Source: Sideroxydans lithotrophicus
GTDB lineage: Bacteria > Pseudomonadota > Gammaproteobacteria > Burkholderiales > Gallionellaceae
Reading direction: 5' to 3'
Assembly: GCA_020723185.1 (NCBI GenBank)
Contig: DYJI01000009.1
Coordinates: 1-64,000 of the forward strand
Length of the DNA stretch: 64,000 bases
Shown here: positions 36,704-47,468 of the stretch, in pieces
How positions within the stretch are numbered: the first letter of the stretch is position 1
Layout: every line of letters begins with the position of its first letter
Program-made: the position numbers and the translations under genes
Notes under the pieces: generated by a model
Databases searched by the model: none
Seen by the model: the letters and a program-made list of their open reading frames with translations, nothing else
Told to the model about the DNA's origin: nothing

Positions 36704-37798
36704 ATGTCTGCCGCCCGCACTGCTGTGTCCCCGCAACAACTGATCCGAAAAGAGATACAGGCCCTGCATGCCTACCATGTCCCGCCGTCCGCCGACATGG
36801 TAAAGCTGGACGCGATGGAGAACCCCCATCCGTTGCCTCAGGGCCTGCGTGACGAGATCGCGCGCCGTGTGGCGGATGCGGTGATCAATCGCTACCCGGA
36901 TGCGGGCGCACGCCAACTCAAGGAAGATATTCGTAAGGTAACGCAGTTGCCGGAAGGCATGGATGTGCTGCTGGGCAACGGTTCCGACGAGATCATCCAG
37001 TTGCTGGCGATGGCGGTGGCGCAACCGGGCGCTGTGTTGCTGAGCGTCGAGCCTTCGTTCGTCATGTACAAGATGATCGCCACCTTCGTCGGCATGCGTT
37101 ATGTGGGCGTGCCGCTGGCCGGGGATTTCTCACTCGATCTGGATGCGACACTGGCAGCCATCGAGCGCGAACGTCCTGCGCTGGTGTTTCTCGCCTATCC
37201 CAACAATCCCACCGGCAATCTGTTCGATGCGGGGGCGGTGCGTCGCATCATCGAGGCCGCTCCCGGACTGGTGGTGGTAGACGAGGCCTATTATGCCTTC
37301 GCCAGCGATAGCTTCATCCCGCAGTTGGGGAAGTATGACAATCTGCTGGTGATGCGCACCTACTCCAAACTCGGCATGGCCGGGTTGCGTCTGGGTTTCA
37401 TCGCGGGCGATAAAGCTTGGCTGGAACAATTGGACAAGCTGCGCTTGCCGTATAATGTCGGCGTCCTGCCGCAGCTGGTGGCGAGCACCTTGCTGGCGCA
37501 CCATGATGTGTTGCTGGCGCAGGCGGCGAGCATCAGGTCGGAGCGCACGAAGATGATGGCGGCCTTGGATGCGATGGCAGGTGTGCAGGCATATCCCAGC
37601 GAAGCGAACTTCATCCTGTTCCGCGTGGCAAAAGCCACGCAGGTGTTCGAAGGGTTGAAGCGGCGCGGGGTGCTGATCAAGAATCTGGACGGCGGACATC
37701 CGGCGCTGGTCGATTGTCTGCGCGTCACAGTGGGTACGCCCGAAGAGAACGAAATGTTTTATGCCGCACTACAGGATTCCATCAACCAACTCGCATAA
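36704..37798 (+). CDS. hisC: Histidinol-phosphate aminotransferase HisC
   Basis: HisC (364 residues) transaminates imidazole acetol phosphate to histidinol phosphate. Motifs: [66 protein letters not shown], and the PLP lysine in [20 protein letters not shown]. The frame is open to 36479, but ATG 36704 gives the standard length. It is the first his gene here; hisG and hisD are not in this window. HisB follows 8 bases later. Confidence 0.97.
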   Translation: MSAARTAVSPQQLIRKEIQALHAYHVPPSADMVKLDAMENPHPLPQGLRDEIARRVADAVINRYPDAGARQLKEDIRKVTQLPEGMDVLLGNGSDEIIQLLAMAVAQPGAVLLSVEPSFVMYKMIATFVGMRYVGVPLAGDFSLDLDATLAAIERERPALVFLAYPNNPTGNLFDAGAVRRIIEAAPGLVVVDEAYYAFASDSFIPQLGKYDNLLVMRTYSKLGMAGLRLGFIAGDKAWLEQLDKLRLPYNVGVLPQLVASTLLAHHDVLLAQAASIRSERTKMMAALDAMAGVQAYPSEANFILFRVAKATQVFEGLKRRGVLIKNLDGGHPALVDCLRVTVGTPEENEMFYAALQDSINQLA

Positions 37799-37806
37799 GG
37801 CGGACC

Positions 37807-38394
37807 ATGCGTAGCGCACAAGTCACCCGCAACACCCTCGAGACCCAGATCACGGTCGAGGTGAACCTAGACGGCACAGGGAAGGTAAAGCTGGACACCG
37901 GCCTGCCGTTCCTTGAACACATGCTGGACCAGATCGCGCGTCACGGCCTGCTCGATCTGGACATAAAAGCCAAGGGTGACCTGCATATCGATGCGCATCA
38001 CACCGTGGAAGACATCGGCATCACCCTGGGGCAAGCCTTCACGCAGGCCATCGGCGACAAGAAAGGCTTGCGCCGCTACGGCCATGCCTACGTGCCGCTG
38101 GATGAGGCTTTGTCGCGCGTGGTGCTGGACATCTCCGGCCGTCCCGGGCTGGTGTTCAATGCCGAGTTCGTGCGCGCCAATGTTGGCGAGTTCGAGGTCG
38201 ACCTGATCCGTGAATTCTTCCAGGGATTCGTCAATCACGCGCTGGTGACCCTGCACATCGACAATCTGGCGGGCGAGAGCGCGCACCATCAGGCCGAGAC
38301 CATCTTCAAGGCCTTCGGCCGTGCATTGCGCGTGGCGCTGGAGCAGGACCCTCGTATGGCCGGCGTGATGCCTTCCACCAAGGGAACGCTATAA
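37807..38394 (+). CDS. hisB: Imidazoleglycerol-phosphate dehydratase HisB
   Basis: HisB (195 residues) is the monofunctional dehydratase, without the phosphatase domain fused in enterobacteria. Metal-ligand motifs are [29 protein letters not shown] and [23 protein letters not shown] 37807 ([10 protein letters not shown]) is chosen over in-frame upstream starts because it follows AAGGCGG and gives the family length. It sits between hisC and hisH. Confidence 0.98.
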   Translation: MRSAQVTRNTLETQITVEVNLDGTGKVKLDTGLPFLEHMLDQIARHGLLDLDIKAKGDLHIDAHHTVEDIGITLGQAFTQAIGDKKGLRRYGHAYVPLDEALSRVVLDISGRPGLVFNAEFVRANVGEFEVDLIREFFQGFVNHALVTLHIDNLAGESAHHQAETIFKAFGRALRVALEQDPRMAGVMPSTKGTL

Positions 38395-38399
38395 GTATC

Positions 38400-39035
38400 A
38401 TGGTCGATATCGCCATCGTTGATTACGGCATGGGCAATCTGCGCTCGGTCTATCAGGCCGTGCGCAAGGTCGCGCCGGCCGCGTCGGTGCAAGTCACCGA
38501 CGACGCGAGCGTGATCGCAGCCGCCGGGCGAGTGGTATTCCCCGGTCAGGGCGCGATGCCTGACTGTATGCGCGAGCTGGACGGGCGCGGCCTGCGCCAG
38601 GTGGTGCTGGATGCCGCGCGCAACAAGCCGTTCCTGGGTATCTGCATCGGCCTGCAGATGCTGTTCGAGCACAGCGCCGAAGGCGACATCCCGGGACTGG
38701 GCGTGTTGCAGGGCGAGGTGGTGCGCTTCGCGCATGAACTGAAGGATGCGCAGGACAACAAGCTCAAGGTGCCGCACATGGGCTGGAACGGCGTGCATCA
38801 CGCCGCCCACCCGCTGTGGGCAGGCATCGCGCAGGATGCGCGCTTCTATTACGTACACAGCTACTACGTGCAGCCGCGTGACAAGGACATCGTGCAGGGC
38901 ACCAGCGACTACCCGCAACCCTTTGTCTGTGCGGTGTCGCGTGGTAACTTGTTCGCCGTGCAGTTCCATCCCGAGAAGAGTGCGGCTGCCGGATTGAAAC
39001 TGCTGGAAAATTTCGTCAACTGGAATCCCGTTTAA
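38400..39035 (+). CDS. hisH: Imidazole glycerol phosphate synthase glutaminase subunit HisH
   Basis: HisH (211 residues) is the class I glutamine amidotransferase that supplies ammonia to HisF. The nucleophile Cys is in [17 protein letters not shown]. The His-Glu pair is in [20 protein letters not shown], and the oxyanion-side motif is [16 protein letters not shown]. It starts 5 bases after hisB. Confidence 0.98.
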   Translation: MVDIAIVDYGMGNLRSVYQAVRKVAPAASVQVTDDASVIAAAGRVVFPGQGAMPDCMRELDGRGLRQVVLDAARNKPFLGICIGLQMLFEHSAEGDIPGLGVLQGEVVRFAHELKDAQDNKLKVPHMGWNGVHHAAHPLWAGIAQDARFYYVHSYYVQPRDKDIVQGTSDYPQPFVCAVSRGNLFAVQFHPEKSAAAGLKLLENFVNWNPV

Positions 39036-39051
39036 CCACGATATTAATGCC

Positions 39052-39813
39052 ATGGATATTTCAACACTGATCATTCCCGCGATCGACCTGAAGGACGGCC
39101 AATGTGTACGCTTGCGCCAAGGCGAGATGGAAGGCGCGACCGTGTTCTCCGACGACCCGACTGCGATGGCCCGACACTGGCTGGAACAGGGGGCACGCCG
39201 CCTGCACCTTGTAGACCTGAACGGTGCTTTTGCCGGAAAACCCAAGAACGAGGCGGCCGTGCGCAGCATCGTCGAGGCGGTGGGCAGTGAGATACCGGTG
39301 CAACTGGGCGGAGGTATCCGCGATCTGGAGACTATCGAGCGTTATCTCGACTTGGGGCTGAGTTACGTCATCATCGGTACGGCAGCGGTCAAGGTGCCCG
39401 GCTTCCTGCACGAGGCTTGCGACGCCTTCCCCGGCCACATCATGGTCGGCCTGGATGCCAAGGGCGGCAAGGTCGCGGTGGACGGCTGGTCCAAGCTGAC
39501 CGGTCACGATGTGGCCGATCTGGCCAAGCGTTTCGAGGACTATGGCGTGGAAGCCATCATCTATACCGACATCGGCCGTGACGGCATGATGAACGGTGTC
39601 AACATCGAAGCCACCGTGGAACTGGCGCAGCCCTTGCACGTGCCGGTGATCGCCAGCGGCGGCATCACCAATCTGGACGATGTGCGCAAGCTGTGTGCCG
39701 TGCGCGGCGAAGGTATCACCGGTGCCATCACCGGCCGTGCCATCTACGAGGGCACGCTGGATTTCAAGGCCGCGCAAGCGCTGGCGGATGAGTTGACGAC
39801 GATCCAAGTCTGA
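39052..39813 (+). CDS. hisA: ProFAR isomerase HisA
   Basis: HisA (253 residues) is a (beta-alpha)8 isomerase of histidine biosynthesis. Catalytic-site regions are [18 protein letters not shown] (Asp) and [16 protein letters not shown] (second Asp). The phosphate-binding loops are [13 protein letters not shown] and [10 protein letters not shown]. It lies 16 bases after hisH and 4 bases before hisF. Confidence 0.98.
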   Translation: MDISTLIIPAIDLKDGQCVRLRQGEMEGATVFSDDPTAMARHWLEQGARRLHLVDLNGAFAGKPKNEAAVRSIVEAVGSEIPVQLGGGIRDLETIERYLDLGLSYVIIGTAAVKVPGFLHEACDAFPGHIMVGLDAKGGKVAVDGWSKLTGHDVADLAKRFEDYGVEAIIYTDIGRDGMMNGVNIEATVELAQPLHVPVIASGGITNLDDVRKLCAVRGEGITGAITGRAIYEGTLDFKAAQALADELTTIQV

Positions 39814-39817
39814 CGCG

Positions 39818-40572
<755 letters not shown>

Positions 40573-40576
<4 letters not shown>

Positions 40577-40962
40577 GCGAATCCTGGTTGAACAAGGTGA
40601 ACTGGTCGGATGACGGACTGGTGCCTGCCATCGCACAAGATGCCGCCAGCGGTCGTGTGCTGATGGTGGCCTGGATGGATCGCGAGGCGCTCAGGCGCAC
40701 AGTGGAAACCGGCGAGGCCATCTACTGGTCCCGCTCGCGCAAGAAACTGTGGCACAAGGGCGAGGAATCGGGCCATGTGCAGAAGGTGAAAGAGATACGG
40801 CTCGATTGCGACGGCGATGTGATCCTGATGCAGATCGAGCAGGCAGGCGGCATCGCCTGCCATACCGGCCGCGAGAGTTGCTTCTACAGCAGGCTGGAGA
40901 ATGGCGAGTGGAAGACCATCGATGCGGTGTTGAAGAACCCGGACGAGATATACAAGCAATGA
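40573..40962 (+). CDS. hisI: Phosphoribosyl-AMP cyclohydrolase HisI
   Basis: HisI (129 residues) is the stand-alone cyclohydrolase. Metal-site residues are in [20 protein letters not shown] and [20 protein letters not shown], and [20 protein letters not shown] is conserved. The frame extends upstream to 40186 inside hisF, but ATG 40573 overlaps the hisF stop (ATGA) and gives the normal N-terminus. It ends with a second ATGA overlap into hisE. Confidence 0.97.
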
Positions 40963-41273
40963 ACGACATTCTGCAACGACTGACCGAGACACTGGAAGCG
41001 CGCAAGGGCGCGGCGGCCGACACGTCGTATGTCGCAAAGCTGTACAGCAAGGGCGACGATGCCATCCTGAAAAAGGTGATCGAAGAAGCGGGGGAAGTGT
41101 TGTTGGCAGCCAAGGATGGCGACAAGCAGCATCTGCTCTATGAGGTGGCCGATCTGTGGTTCCACAGCATGGTGCTGCTGGCGCACAAAGGCATGAACGT
41201 TGAACAGGTGCTGCAGGAACTGGCGCGTCGCGAAGGCGTGTCCGGTATTGCAGAGAAAGCGGGCCGCAAATGA
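40959..41273 (+). CDS. hisE: Phosphoribosyl-ATP pyrophosphohydrolase HisE
   Basis: HisE (104 residues) hydrolyses phosphoribosyl-ATP, the second step of the pathway. It is an all-helical MazG-like protein with [40 protein letters not shown] and [16 protein letters not shown], where acidic residues bind metal. Here it is separate from HisI, as in many betaproteobacteria. Overlaps of 4 bases on both sides couple it to hisI and the HIT gene. Confidence 0.97.
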   Translation: MNDILQRLTETLEARKGAAADTSYVAKLYSKGDDAILKKVIEEAGEVLLAAKDGDKQHLLYEVADLWFHSMVLLAHKGMNVEQVLQELARREGVSGIAEKAGRK

Positions 41274-41620
41274 GCGACGACTGCCTGTTCTGCAAGATCG
41301 TCCGCGGCGAGATACCCTGCCGCAAGGTGTACGAGGACGACGATGTGCTGGCGTTCCACGACATCCATCCGGTGGCGCCCGTGCATTTCATGCTGGTGCC
41401 CAAGCAACATGTGGCTTCGTTGCTGGAGGCGGATGCGTCGCATGCAGCGTTGTTGAGCAAGTTGCTGTTGCTGGCACCGAAGCTGGCGAAAGAGCAGGGA
41501 TTGGACAACGGCTTCCGCACCGTGATCAACAGCGGTAAAGGCGGCGGTCAGGAAGTGTTTCACTTGCATGTGCATGTCATCGGTGGCGGCAACATTCCGC
41601 CTATGGTCAAACGTAGCTAA
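41270..41620 (+). CDS. HIT-family (HINT-type) nucleotide hydrolase
   Basis: A 116-residue histidine-triad protein. The triad is [12 protein letters not shown] near the C-terminus, and the N-terminus has the HINT-like [24 protein letters not shown] proteins hydrolyse purine nucleoside phosphoramidates and aminoacyl-adenylates. This gene follows hisE in many betaproteobacteria; here it overlaps hisE by 4 bases and precedes tatA. Confidence 0.95.
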   Translation: MSDDCLFCKIVRGEIPCRKVYEDDDVLAFHDIHPVAPVHFMLVPKQHVASLLEADASHAALLSKLLLLAPKLAKEQGLDNGFRTVINSGKGGGQEVFHLHVHVIGGGNIPPMVKRS

Positions 41621-41637
41621 TCTATCAGGAGCGCATC

Positions 41638-41835
41638 ATGGGTTCATTCAGTATCTGGCATTGGTTGATCGTGTTGCTGGTCGTGGTGCTGATCTTCGGC
41701 ACCAAGAAACTGCGCAATATCGGCAGTGATCTCGGCGGTGCCGTGAAAGGCTTCAAGGAAGGCATGAAGGAAGGCGAAGACAAGGCCAAGCCGCAGGATA
41801 GCCGCACCATCGAAGGCGAGGCGAAGGAGAAATAA
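41638..41835 (+). CDS. tatA: Sec-independent translocase subunit TatA
   Basis: TatA (65 residues) forms the pore of the twin-arginine translocase. The N-terminal membrane helix ([18 protein letters not shown]), the FG hinge, and the amphipathic helix ([20 protein letters not shown]) are present, with a short charged tail. An AGGAGCG ribosome-binding site lies just upstream. It starts the tatABC set; the Rieske protein at 48324 is a probable Tat substrate. Confidence 0.96.
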   Translation: MGSFSIWHWLIVLLVVVLIFGTKKLRNIGSDLGGAVKGFKEGMKEGEDKAKPQDSRTIEGEAKEK

Positions 41836-41839
41836 CGCG

Positions 41840-42181
41840 ATGTTCGACATCGCGTTCTCCGAACTGGTGGTGGTCGCGCTGGTGGCGCTGATCGTCATCG
41901 GCCCCGAACGCTTGCCCGGCCTGGCGCGCAAGGCCGGCGAGTGGTGGGGGCGGACGCAGCGCTATGTGAACAAGGTCAAGCAGGACATCGCGCATGACAT
42001 GGCGGTGGAGGAGGCGACCAGGCTGCAGCACGATATCGAGAAACATATCGCCGAAGCTGAACAGGCCATGCAAGCGAACGGTCTGACTCTGGAACAGAGC
42101 ATCCTGCAAGCGCAGTACAAGAAGCCGGATGGTGCAGCACCGGCGACACCTCCCGCCGCACCGGGTGAAACGCCAAAATGA
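41840..42181 (+). CDS. tatB: Sec-independent translocase subunit TatB
   Basis: TatB (113 residues) forms the signal-peptide receptor with TatC. The N-terminus MFDIAFSELVVVALVALIVI with GPERLPGLARKAGEWWGRTQ is typical, including the Glu in the membrane helix. The amphipathic helix and a charged, Pro-rich tail follow. Its stop overlaps the tatC start by 4 bases. Confidence 0.95.
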   Translation: MFDIAFSELVVVALVALIVIGPERLPGLARKAGEWWGRTQRYVNKVKQDIAHDMAVEEATRLQHDIEKHIAEAEQAMQANGLTLEQSILQAQYKKPDGAAPATPPAAPGETPK

Positions 42182-42927
42182 GCAAGAGCGAGACATTGAT
42201 CGCGCATCTGGTCGAGCTGCGCTCGCGCCTGCTGAACAGTTTCCTGGCATGGTTGCTGGTGTTCATCTGCCTGTTCCCGTGGGCGGCCGAACTGTATGCC
42301 TTGCTGGCGCAGCCCATGCTGGACAAGTTGCCGCAGGGCGGCCAGATGATCGCCACCGATGTCACCACACCGTTCTTCGTGCCGCTCAAAGTCGCGATGA
42401 TGGTGTCCTTCGTCGTCGCGCTCCCCTTTGTCCTGTATCAGGTCTGGCGATTCGTTGCGCCGGGTCTGTATGCTCATGAGAAGAAGCTGGTGTTGCCGCT
42501 GATCATGGCCAGTACACTGCTGTTCCTGTGCGGCATGGCGTTCGCCTATTTTGCGGTATTCCCGGTGGTGTTCGGTTTCATCACGGCGGCTGCTCCGGCG
42601 GGTGTGGCGGTGATGACCGACATCGATAAATATCTGAGCTTCGTGATGGGTATGTTCCTCGCCTTCGGCATCACCTTCGAAGTGCCTGTTGTGGTGGTTA
42701 TTCTGGTACGCATGGGTTTGGTGACGGTGGAAAAGCTGCGCGAGGTGAGGTCCTACGTCATCGTCGGGGCCTTCATCATCGCAGCCATCGTCACGCCGCC
42801 GGATGTGGTCTCGCAATTCATGCTGGCGGTCCCGCTGTGGTTGCTGTACGAGGCGGGGGTGGTGGTGGCGGGTTGGACCGGCACGCGCGATCGCATCCCC
42901 AACGACAGCGTGACGGATGACCACTGA
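42178..42927 (+). CDS. tatC: Sec-independent translocase subunit TatC
   Basis: TatC (249 residues) is the six-helix core of the Tat receptor. The N-terminal cytoplasmic motif LIAHLVELRSRLLNSFLAWL and the periplasmic FVPLKVAMMVSFVVALPFVL are conserved, as are FVAPGLYAHEKKL and the helix FGITFEVPVVVVILVRMGLV. Its 3' end overlaps the start of the OGT-like gene by 11 bases. Confidence 0.97.
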   Translation: MSKSETLIAHLVELRSRLLNSFLAWLLVFICLFPWAAELYALLAQPMLDKLPQGGQMIATDVTTPFFVPLKVAMMVSFVVALPFVLYQVWRFVAPGLYAHEKKLVLPLIMASTLLFLCGMAFAYFAVFPVVFGFITAAAPAGVAVMTDIDKYLSFVMGMFLAFGITFEVPVVVVILVRMGLVTVEKLREVRSYVIVGAFIIAAIVTPPDVVSQFMLAVPLWLLYEAGVVVAGWTGTRDRIPNDSVTDDH

Positions 42928-45493
42928 TCCCGCGTACGCGCAGGTCGCTGAAACCCTGCAGCAGGCCGCCGCGCTGCATCAATCCGGACTGGCGGCCGCT
43001 GCAGCCGAACTATATCGGGTCGTTCTAAGTATCCTGCCCAAACATCCTGATGCCAACCACGAGCTGGCTGTCACCCTGCTACAGACCGGTCAGGCCGTAG
43101 CCGCCATCCCACATTTCCTTGTCGCACTCGAAGCGGATCCTGAGCGCCCGCGATTCTGGCTGAGTTATATCGATGCACTGGCCCAGGCCGGACAGCACGA
43201 TGCCGCGCGCGAGGTCCTGCAGATGGCACGGCAGCAAGGTTTGCAAGGAGAGGAAGCAGACGCATTGGTCGCACGTTTGTCATCTTCCAGTCAGTCGCCC
43301 CGATCATTGCAATCAGGGCAGAAAGCGCCGACACAAGCGCAACTCGACGAGTTGGTCATGCTGTTCAACCAGGGGCGGGTGGCAGATACGGCATCCCGTG
43401 CGCGAGCATTGACAGAACAGTTTCCCAAACACGGATTCGGATGGAAGGTATTGGGGCTGGCCTTGAAGCAGCTGGGCGATAACGAAGCAGCGATCCCCGC
43501 GATGCAGAAAGCTGCAGCCCTGTCGCCCAAGGAGGCGGATGTGCACAGCAATCTCGGTGTCGCGCTGCAGGATGCGGGGCGATTGAAAGAGGCGGAGGCC
43601 AGCTACCGGCGGGCGCTCAAACTCAAGCCGGACTATGCTGATGCTCATTGCAATCTGGGCACCTTGCTGCAGGACATGGGTAAGTTGGATGAAGCGGCGG
43701 CTGCCCATCGCCGAGCCTTGAGGTTGTCGCCTCGCCTTGCTGACGCACACTACAACTTGGGCAACACGCTGCGGGCAATGGGGCGTAGCGATGAGGCGGT
43801 GCAATGCTACCTGCGTGCGCTCGAATGCAGGCCGGATTACGCTCAAGCCTGTTGCAATCTGGGTATTGTGCTGCAGGATTTGGGTCGTTTCGACCAGGCA
43901 GAACAGATGTTGCGCCGCGCACTGGTAATCAAGCCTGATTATGTCGAAGCTTGCGCCAATCTGGGCAGTACCCTGAAGCGCCTTGGGCGACAGGAGGAAG
44001 CGGAAGAAGCTTACAGGCTGGCGCTGCAGCTTAATCCTGGTGCAGCTGAAGTGCACGGCAATCTCGGGGTTTTGTTGCACGAGATGGGCGAACTCGCTGA
44101 GTCTGAGGCGTGTTATCTCCGAGCTTTGCATCTGGCGCCTGATTTGCCGGATGTTCAAAACAATTACGGTGTGCTGCTGCAGGATCTGGGGCGGTTGGGT
44201 GAGGCAGAGGCAGCCTACCGAAAGGCCTTGTCACTCCGTCCGAACTATTTTCTGGCACATAGCAACTTGTTGTTCCTGCTTAACTACAGTCTTGATGTAT
44301 CGCAACAGGCAGCATTTGACGAGGCTTGCCGATTCGGGGCGTCAGTATCGTCCAGAGTCGGGCATCGCTATGCCAAGTGGTCGTGTGCAGAACACGGGCC
44401 TTTGCGCATAGGTTTCGTTTCGGGAGACTTCCGGAATCACCCGGTCGGCTATTTCCTGGAGAATCTGCTTCGTTACCTGGATCGGCAAACATTCGAGATC
44501 TATGCCTATCCTACGGATCCACGGGAGGACGAACTGACTGTGCGCCTCAAGTCATATTTCTCGGTTTGGCACCCCATATATGGGATGAATGACGAACTTG
44601 CGGCAAAAAGCATCCGTGATGATGGTGTGCATGTCCTGCTGGACTTGTCTGGTCATTCGCGCTTCAACCGGTTGCCGGTTTTTGCACTGAGACCTGCCCC
44701 GGTACAGGTTGCCTGGCTGGGATACTTTGCAACAACCGGGATGGCCGAGATGGACTATCTCATCGCGGATCCTTCAGTCTTGCTAAAGTCACAAGAGCGA
44801 TATTTCACGGAGAAGATATGGAGATTGCCTCAGACGCGGTTATGTTTCAGTCGCCCGGATATCGAAGTTGATGTGTCTCCTTTGCCTGCCAAGGTGAGCG
44901 GATTTGTCACTTTTGGTTGTTTTAACAATCTGGCCAAGGTGAACGATAGTGTCATCGGCCTGTGGGCGCGAGTGCTGCTTTCGGTGTCAGGGAGCCGGCT
45001 TTTCCTTAAGGCGAAGCAGCTTGGAGATGCCAGCGTTCGACAACAGACTGTTGCGCGTTTCGCTGCCTGCGGCATAGAAGCAGAGCGGCTGATCTTGGAG
45101 GGGGCAGAGTCCCGTGCAAAATATTTTGAGGCGTACCATCGTGTAGATATCTCACTGGATCCATTTCCTTATCCGGGGGGGACAACAACTATGGAGAGCC
45201 TGTGGATGGGGGTGCCTGTCCTGAATCTGACCGGCGATTCATTCCTATTGCGTCAGGGAGCTGGTCTGCTGACCAATCTGGGTTTGCAGGACTGGATTGC
45301 CACTTCGCGTGAAGATTATGTGCGACGAGCAGTCGGTTTCTCGGGTGATTTGCCTACGCTGGAAGAGCTTAGGAGCGAGCTTAGAATGCGTGTCGAAGCA
45401 TCTCCATTAATGGATGGCAAGCGCTTTGCAGCAGACTTCGGTGATGTGCTCCGGTTGTTCTGGGAAGCGTGTCCAAAAGTGAAACAACGCTAG
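42917..45493 (+). CDS. TPR - O-GlcNAc transferase-like protein (GT41/SPINDLY type)
   Basis: An 858-residue protein. Residues 1-120 are an N-terminal module shared with the methyltransferase at 19503 (FWLSYIDALAQAGQHDAARE here). About eight canonical TPR repeats follow (165-460, for example AEASYRRALKLKPDYADAHC). Residues 494-858 are a GT41 catalytic region: LRIGFVSGDFRNHPVGYFLE, VLLDLSGHSRFNRLPVFALR, and the UDP-site segment FPYPGGTTTMESLWMGVPVL. Bacterial members include flagellin glycosyltransferases such as FlmG. It interrupts the usual tatC to degS-like order and overlaps tatC by 11 bases. Protein O-glycosylation is the best guess, with flagellin as candidate target. Confidence 0.85.
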   Translation: MTTDPAYAQVAETLQQAAALHQSGLAAAAAELYRVVLSILPKHPDANHELAVTLLQTGQAVAAIPHFLVALEADPERPRFWLSYIDALAQAGQHDAAREVLQMARQQGLQGEEADALVARLSSSSQSPRSLQSGQKAPTQAQLDELVMLFNQGRVADTASRARALTEQFPKHGFGWKVLGLALKQLGDNEAAIPAMQKAAALSPKEADVHSNLGVALQDAGRLKEAEASYRRALKLKPDYADAHCNLGTLLQDMGKLDEAAAAHRRALRLSPRLADAHYNLGNTLRAMGRSDEAVQCYLRALECRPDYAQACCNLGIVLQDLGRFDQAEQMLRRALVIKPDYVEACANLGSTLKRLGRQEEAEEAYRLALQLNPGAAEVHGNLGVLLHEMGELAESEACYLRALHLAPDLPDVQNNYGVLLQDLGRLGEAEAAYRKALSLRPNYFLAHSNLLFLLNYSLDVSQQAAFDEACRFGASVSSRVGHRYAKWSCAEHGPLRIGFVSGDFRNHPVGYFLENLLRYLDRQTFEIYAYPTDPREDELTVRLKSYFSVWHPIYGMNDELAAKSIRDDGVHVLLDLSGHSRFNRLPVFALRPAPVQVAWLGYFATTGMAEMDYLIADPSVLLKSQERYFTEKIWRLPQTRLCFSRPDIEVDVSPLPAKVSGFVTFGCFNNLAKVNDSVIGLWARVLLSVSGSRLFLKAKQLGDASVRQQTVARFAACGIEAERLILEGAESRAKYFEAYHRVDISLDPFPYPGGTTTMESLWMGVPVLNLTGDSFLLRQGAGLLTNLGLQDWIATSREDYVRRAVGFSGDLPTLEELRSELRMRVEASPLMDGKRFAADFGDVLRLFWEACPKVKQR

Positions 45494-45522
45494 GAATTCA
45501 TTTCTCCGAACAACCTGCAGGG

Positions 45523-46683
45523 TCACTCCATGACTTTGGGTTTTGGTCGCTTGCCCACTCGGACTTGCACGACGACTTCATTCTCGTTGCGCAACAACTT
45601 CAGGCCGACATTCTGGCCGGGCGTGAGTGCGGAGATGGTTTCCAGCATCACTGTCGAATCAACCAGTGCATTGTCAGCGATACTCACCAGTATGTCGCCC
45701 GGTTTGATTCCGGCCTTGTCTGCGGGGCCGTTGCGCATGACTTCCGAGATGAGCACGCCGTGAGCGGCCTTGAGTTTGAAAGATTCGGCCAGTTCGGGGG
45801 TCATGTCCTGCACCGCCACACCGATCCAGCCGCGTGTGACAGAGCCGGTCTGGATGATCTGTTCCATGACTTTCTTGGCGGTGCTGACCGGGATGGCAAA
45901 ACCTATGCCCAGAGAGCCGCCGTTGGGTGAGTAGATGGCGCTGTTGATGCCCAGCAGATTGCCGCTGGCGTCGACCAGCGCGCCGCCGGAGTTGCCAGGG
46001 TTGATGGCGGCATCGGTCTGGATGAAGTTCTCGAAGGTGCTCAGCCCCAGATGGTTGCGTTTGAGCGCACTGACGATGCCCATGGTCACGGTTTGTCCCA
46101 CACCGAAGGGATTGCCCACCGCCAGAACGATATCACCGACGTGGGTGGCGTCGCCATTGGCAAAGGTTATCGCGGGCAGGGCATAGTTGACGTCTACCTT
46201 GAGCACGGCAAGGTCGGTCTCGGGGTCGGTGCCGACGATATGACCTTTGGCATTGCGGCCGTCGGCGAAGGCCACTTCGATTTGGTCGGCTGACTCAACC
46301 ACGTGGTGGTTGGTGAGGATATATCCGTCTTGGCTGACGATGACGCCAGATCCGAGGCTGGAGTTCTGTTGCGGCTGGTTGTCTTCGAATTCATCGCCGA
46401 AGAAGAAGCGGAATCTTGGATCGTCCATGAAGGGATGTGTCGATTGCTTCACTTCACTGGTGGTGAAGATGTTCACCACGGACGGCATCACTTTTTGCGC
46501 GGCGCTACTGAAACCGGGGCCGGTCAGGCTGGGGGCGTTTTCTTCCGGTTCGCTTTGGTACAGTGTCACGACGCCGCCGCGAGCGGCGGTGGGGAGCAGG
46601 CCTGGTTTGAGGGTGTGTATGACGAACAGAACTGCCAGCCCGATGGTGGTGGCTTGCGCGAACAGGAGCCAGAATTTACGCAT
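45523..46683 (-). CDS. DegS/AlgW-like membrane-anchored serine protease
   Basis: A 386-residue HtrA-family protease. An N-terminal membrane anchor (FAQATTIGLAVLFVIHTL) precedes the trypsin-like domain with the His motif YILTNHHVVESADQIE, the Asp in GTDPETDLAVLKVD, and the Ser motif TDAAINPGNSGGALVDASG. One PDZ domain (about 280-380) follows: GVLISEVMRNGPADKAGIKP, GDILVSI. A single PDZ and anchor fit DegS/AlgW, which sense envelope stress and trigger sigma-E release, rather than two-PDZ DegP. It is convergent with the OGT-like gene and divergent from the NIF3 gene. Confidence 0.92.
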   Translation of the reverse strand: MRKFWLLFAQATTIGLAVLFVIHTLKPGLLPTAARGGVVTLYQSEPEENAPSLTGPGFSSAAQKVMPSVVNIFTTSEVKQSTHPFMDDPRFRFFFGDEFEDNQPQQNSSLGSGVIVSQDGYILTNHHVVESADQIEVAFADGRNAKGHIVGTDPETDLAVLKVDVNYALPAITFANGDATHVGDIVLAVGNPFGVGQTVTMGIVSALKRNHLGLSTFENFIQTDAAINPGNSGGALVDASGNLLGINSAIYSPNGGSLGIGFAIPVSTAKKVMEQIIQTGSVTRGWIGVAVQDMTPELAESFKLKAAHGVLISEVMRNGPADKAGIKPGDILVSIADNALVDSTVMLETISALTPGQNVGLKLLRNENEVVVQVRVGKRPKPKVME

Positions 46684-46721
46684 GTTATGATCCAGTCAGG
46701 CCGTTGATAGGGACAGATGTG

Positions 46722-47468
46722 ATGCAATTAAAAGAATTGGCCGATTATATCGGAAGCGAGCTGGGGGTCGGCCGTTTTCGCGATTATTGTCCGAATGGTG
46801 TGCAGGTCGAGGGGCGGGCAGAGGTGCGGCGTATCGCGACCGGGGTCACGGCTTCGCGGGCCGTGCTTGATGCGGCAGCGGCGTGGGGTGCCGATGCCAT
46901 CTTGGTGCATCATGGGTATTTCTGGCGTAACGAGGATGCGGTCATCACCGGTGTAAAGAAGCAGCGTATCGCCTGTTTGTTGGCGGAGGACATCAGTCTG
47001 CTGGCTTATCATTTGCCTCTGGATGCACATTCGCTATGGGGAAACAACGCACAACTCGCCAAACGTCTGGGGTTGCTGGAGAGTGGCCGTTTCGGGGAGC
47101 AGGATGTCGCATGTCATGGCCTGCTGGCTCAGCCTGTGGCGCTGGCAGATTTCGCCAAGGCAGTGGCTGAAACATTGAGGTTCGAGCCAACGGTAGTGGG
47201 CGGGGCATCAGGGCGGGTCAACCGTATCGCCTGGTGTAGCGGTGCTGCCCAGGGATATTTCGAGCAAGCCATCTCACTGGGGGTGGATGCCTTCCTGACT
47301 GGCGAGATTTCGGAGAGCAATGTGCATATGGCGCGAGAAAGTGGTGTGGCCTACATTGCCGCAGGGCATCATGCGACGGAACGCTATGGTATTCAGGCCC
47401 TGGGGGCACATTTGGCGGAAAGGTTCGGCCTCGAACACCAGTTCTTTGATGAAGAAATCCCTGTTTAG
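46722..47468 (+). CDS. NIF3/YbgI-family dinuclear metal protein
   Basis: A 248-residue NIF3 family member, commonly annotated as a GTP cyclohydrolase 1 type 2 homologue. Metal-ligand motifs are NGVQVEGRAEVRRIATGVTA, AILVHHGYFWRNED and the C-terminal AAGHHATERYGIQALG. ATG 46722 (MQLKELADYI) is chosen over a TTG 18 bases earlier because GGGACAG lies about eight bases upstream. The biochemical role of the family is not established. It is divergent from the DegS-like gene with a 38-base gap. Confidence 0.92.
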   Translation: MQLKELADYIGSELGVGRFRDYCPNGVQVEGRAEVRRIATGVTASRAVLDAAAAWGADAILVHHGYFWRNEDAVITGVKKQRIACLLAEDISLLAYHLPLDAHSLWGNNAQLAKRLGLLESGRFGEQDVACHGLLAQPVALADFAKAVAETLRFEPTVVGGASGRVNRIAWCSGAAQGYFEQAISLGVDAFLTGEISESNVHMARESGVAYIAAGHHATERYGIQALGAHLAERFGLEHQFFDEEIPV

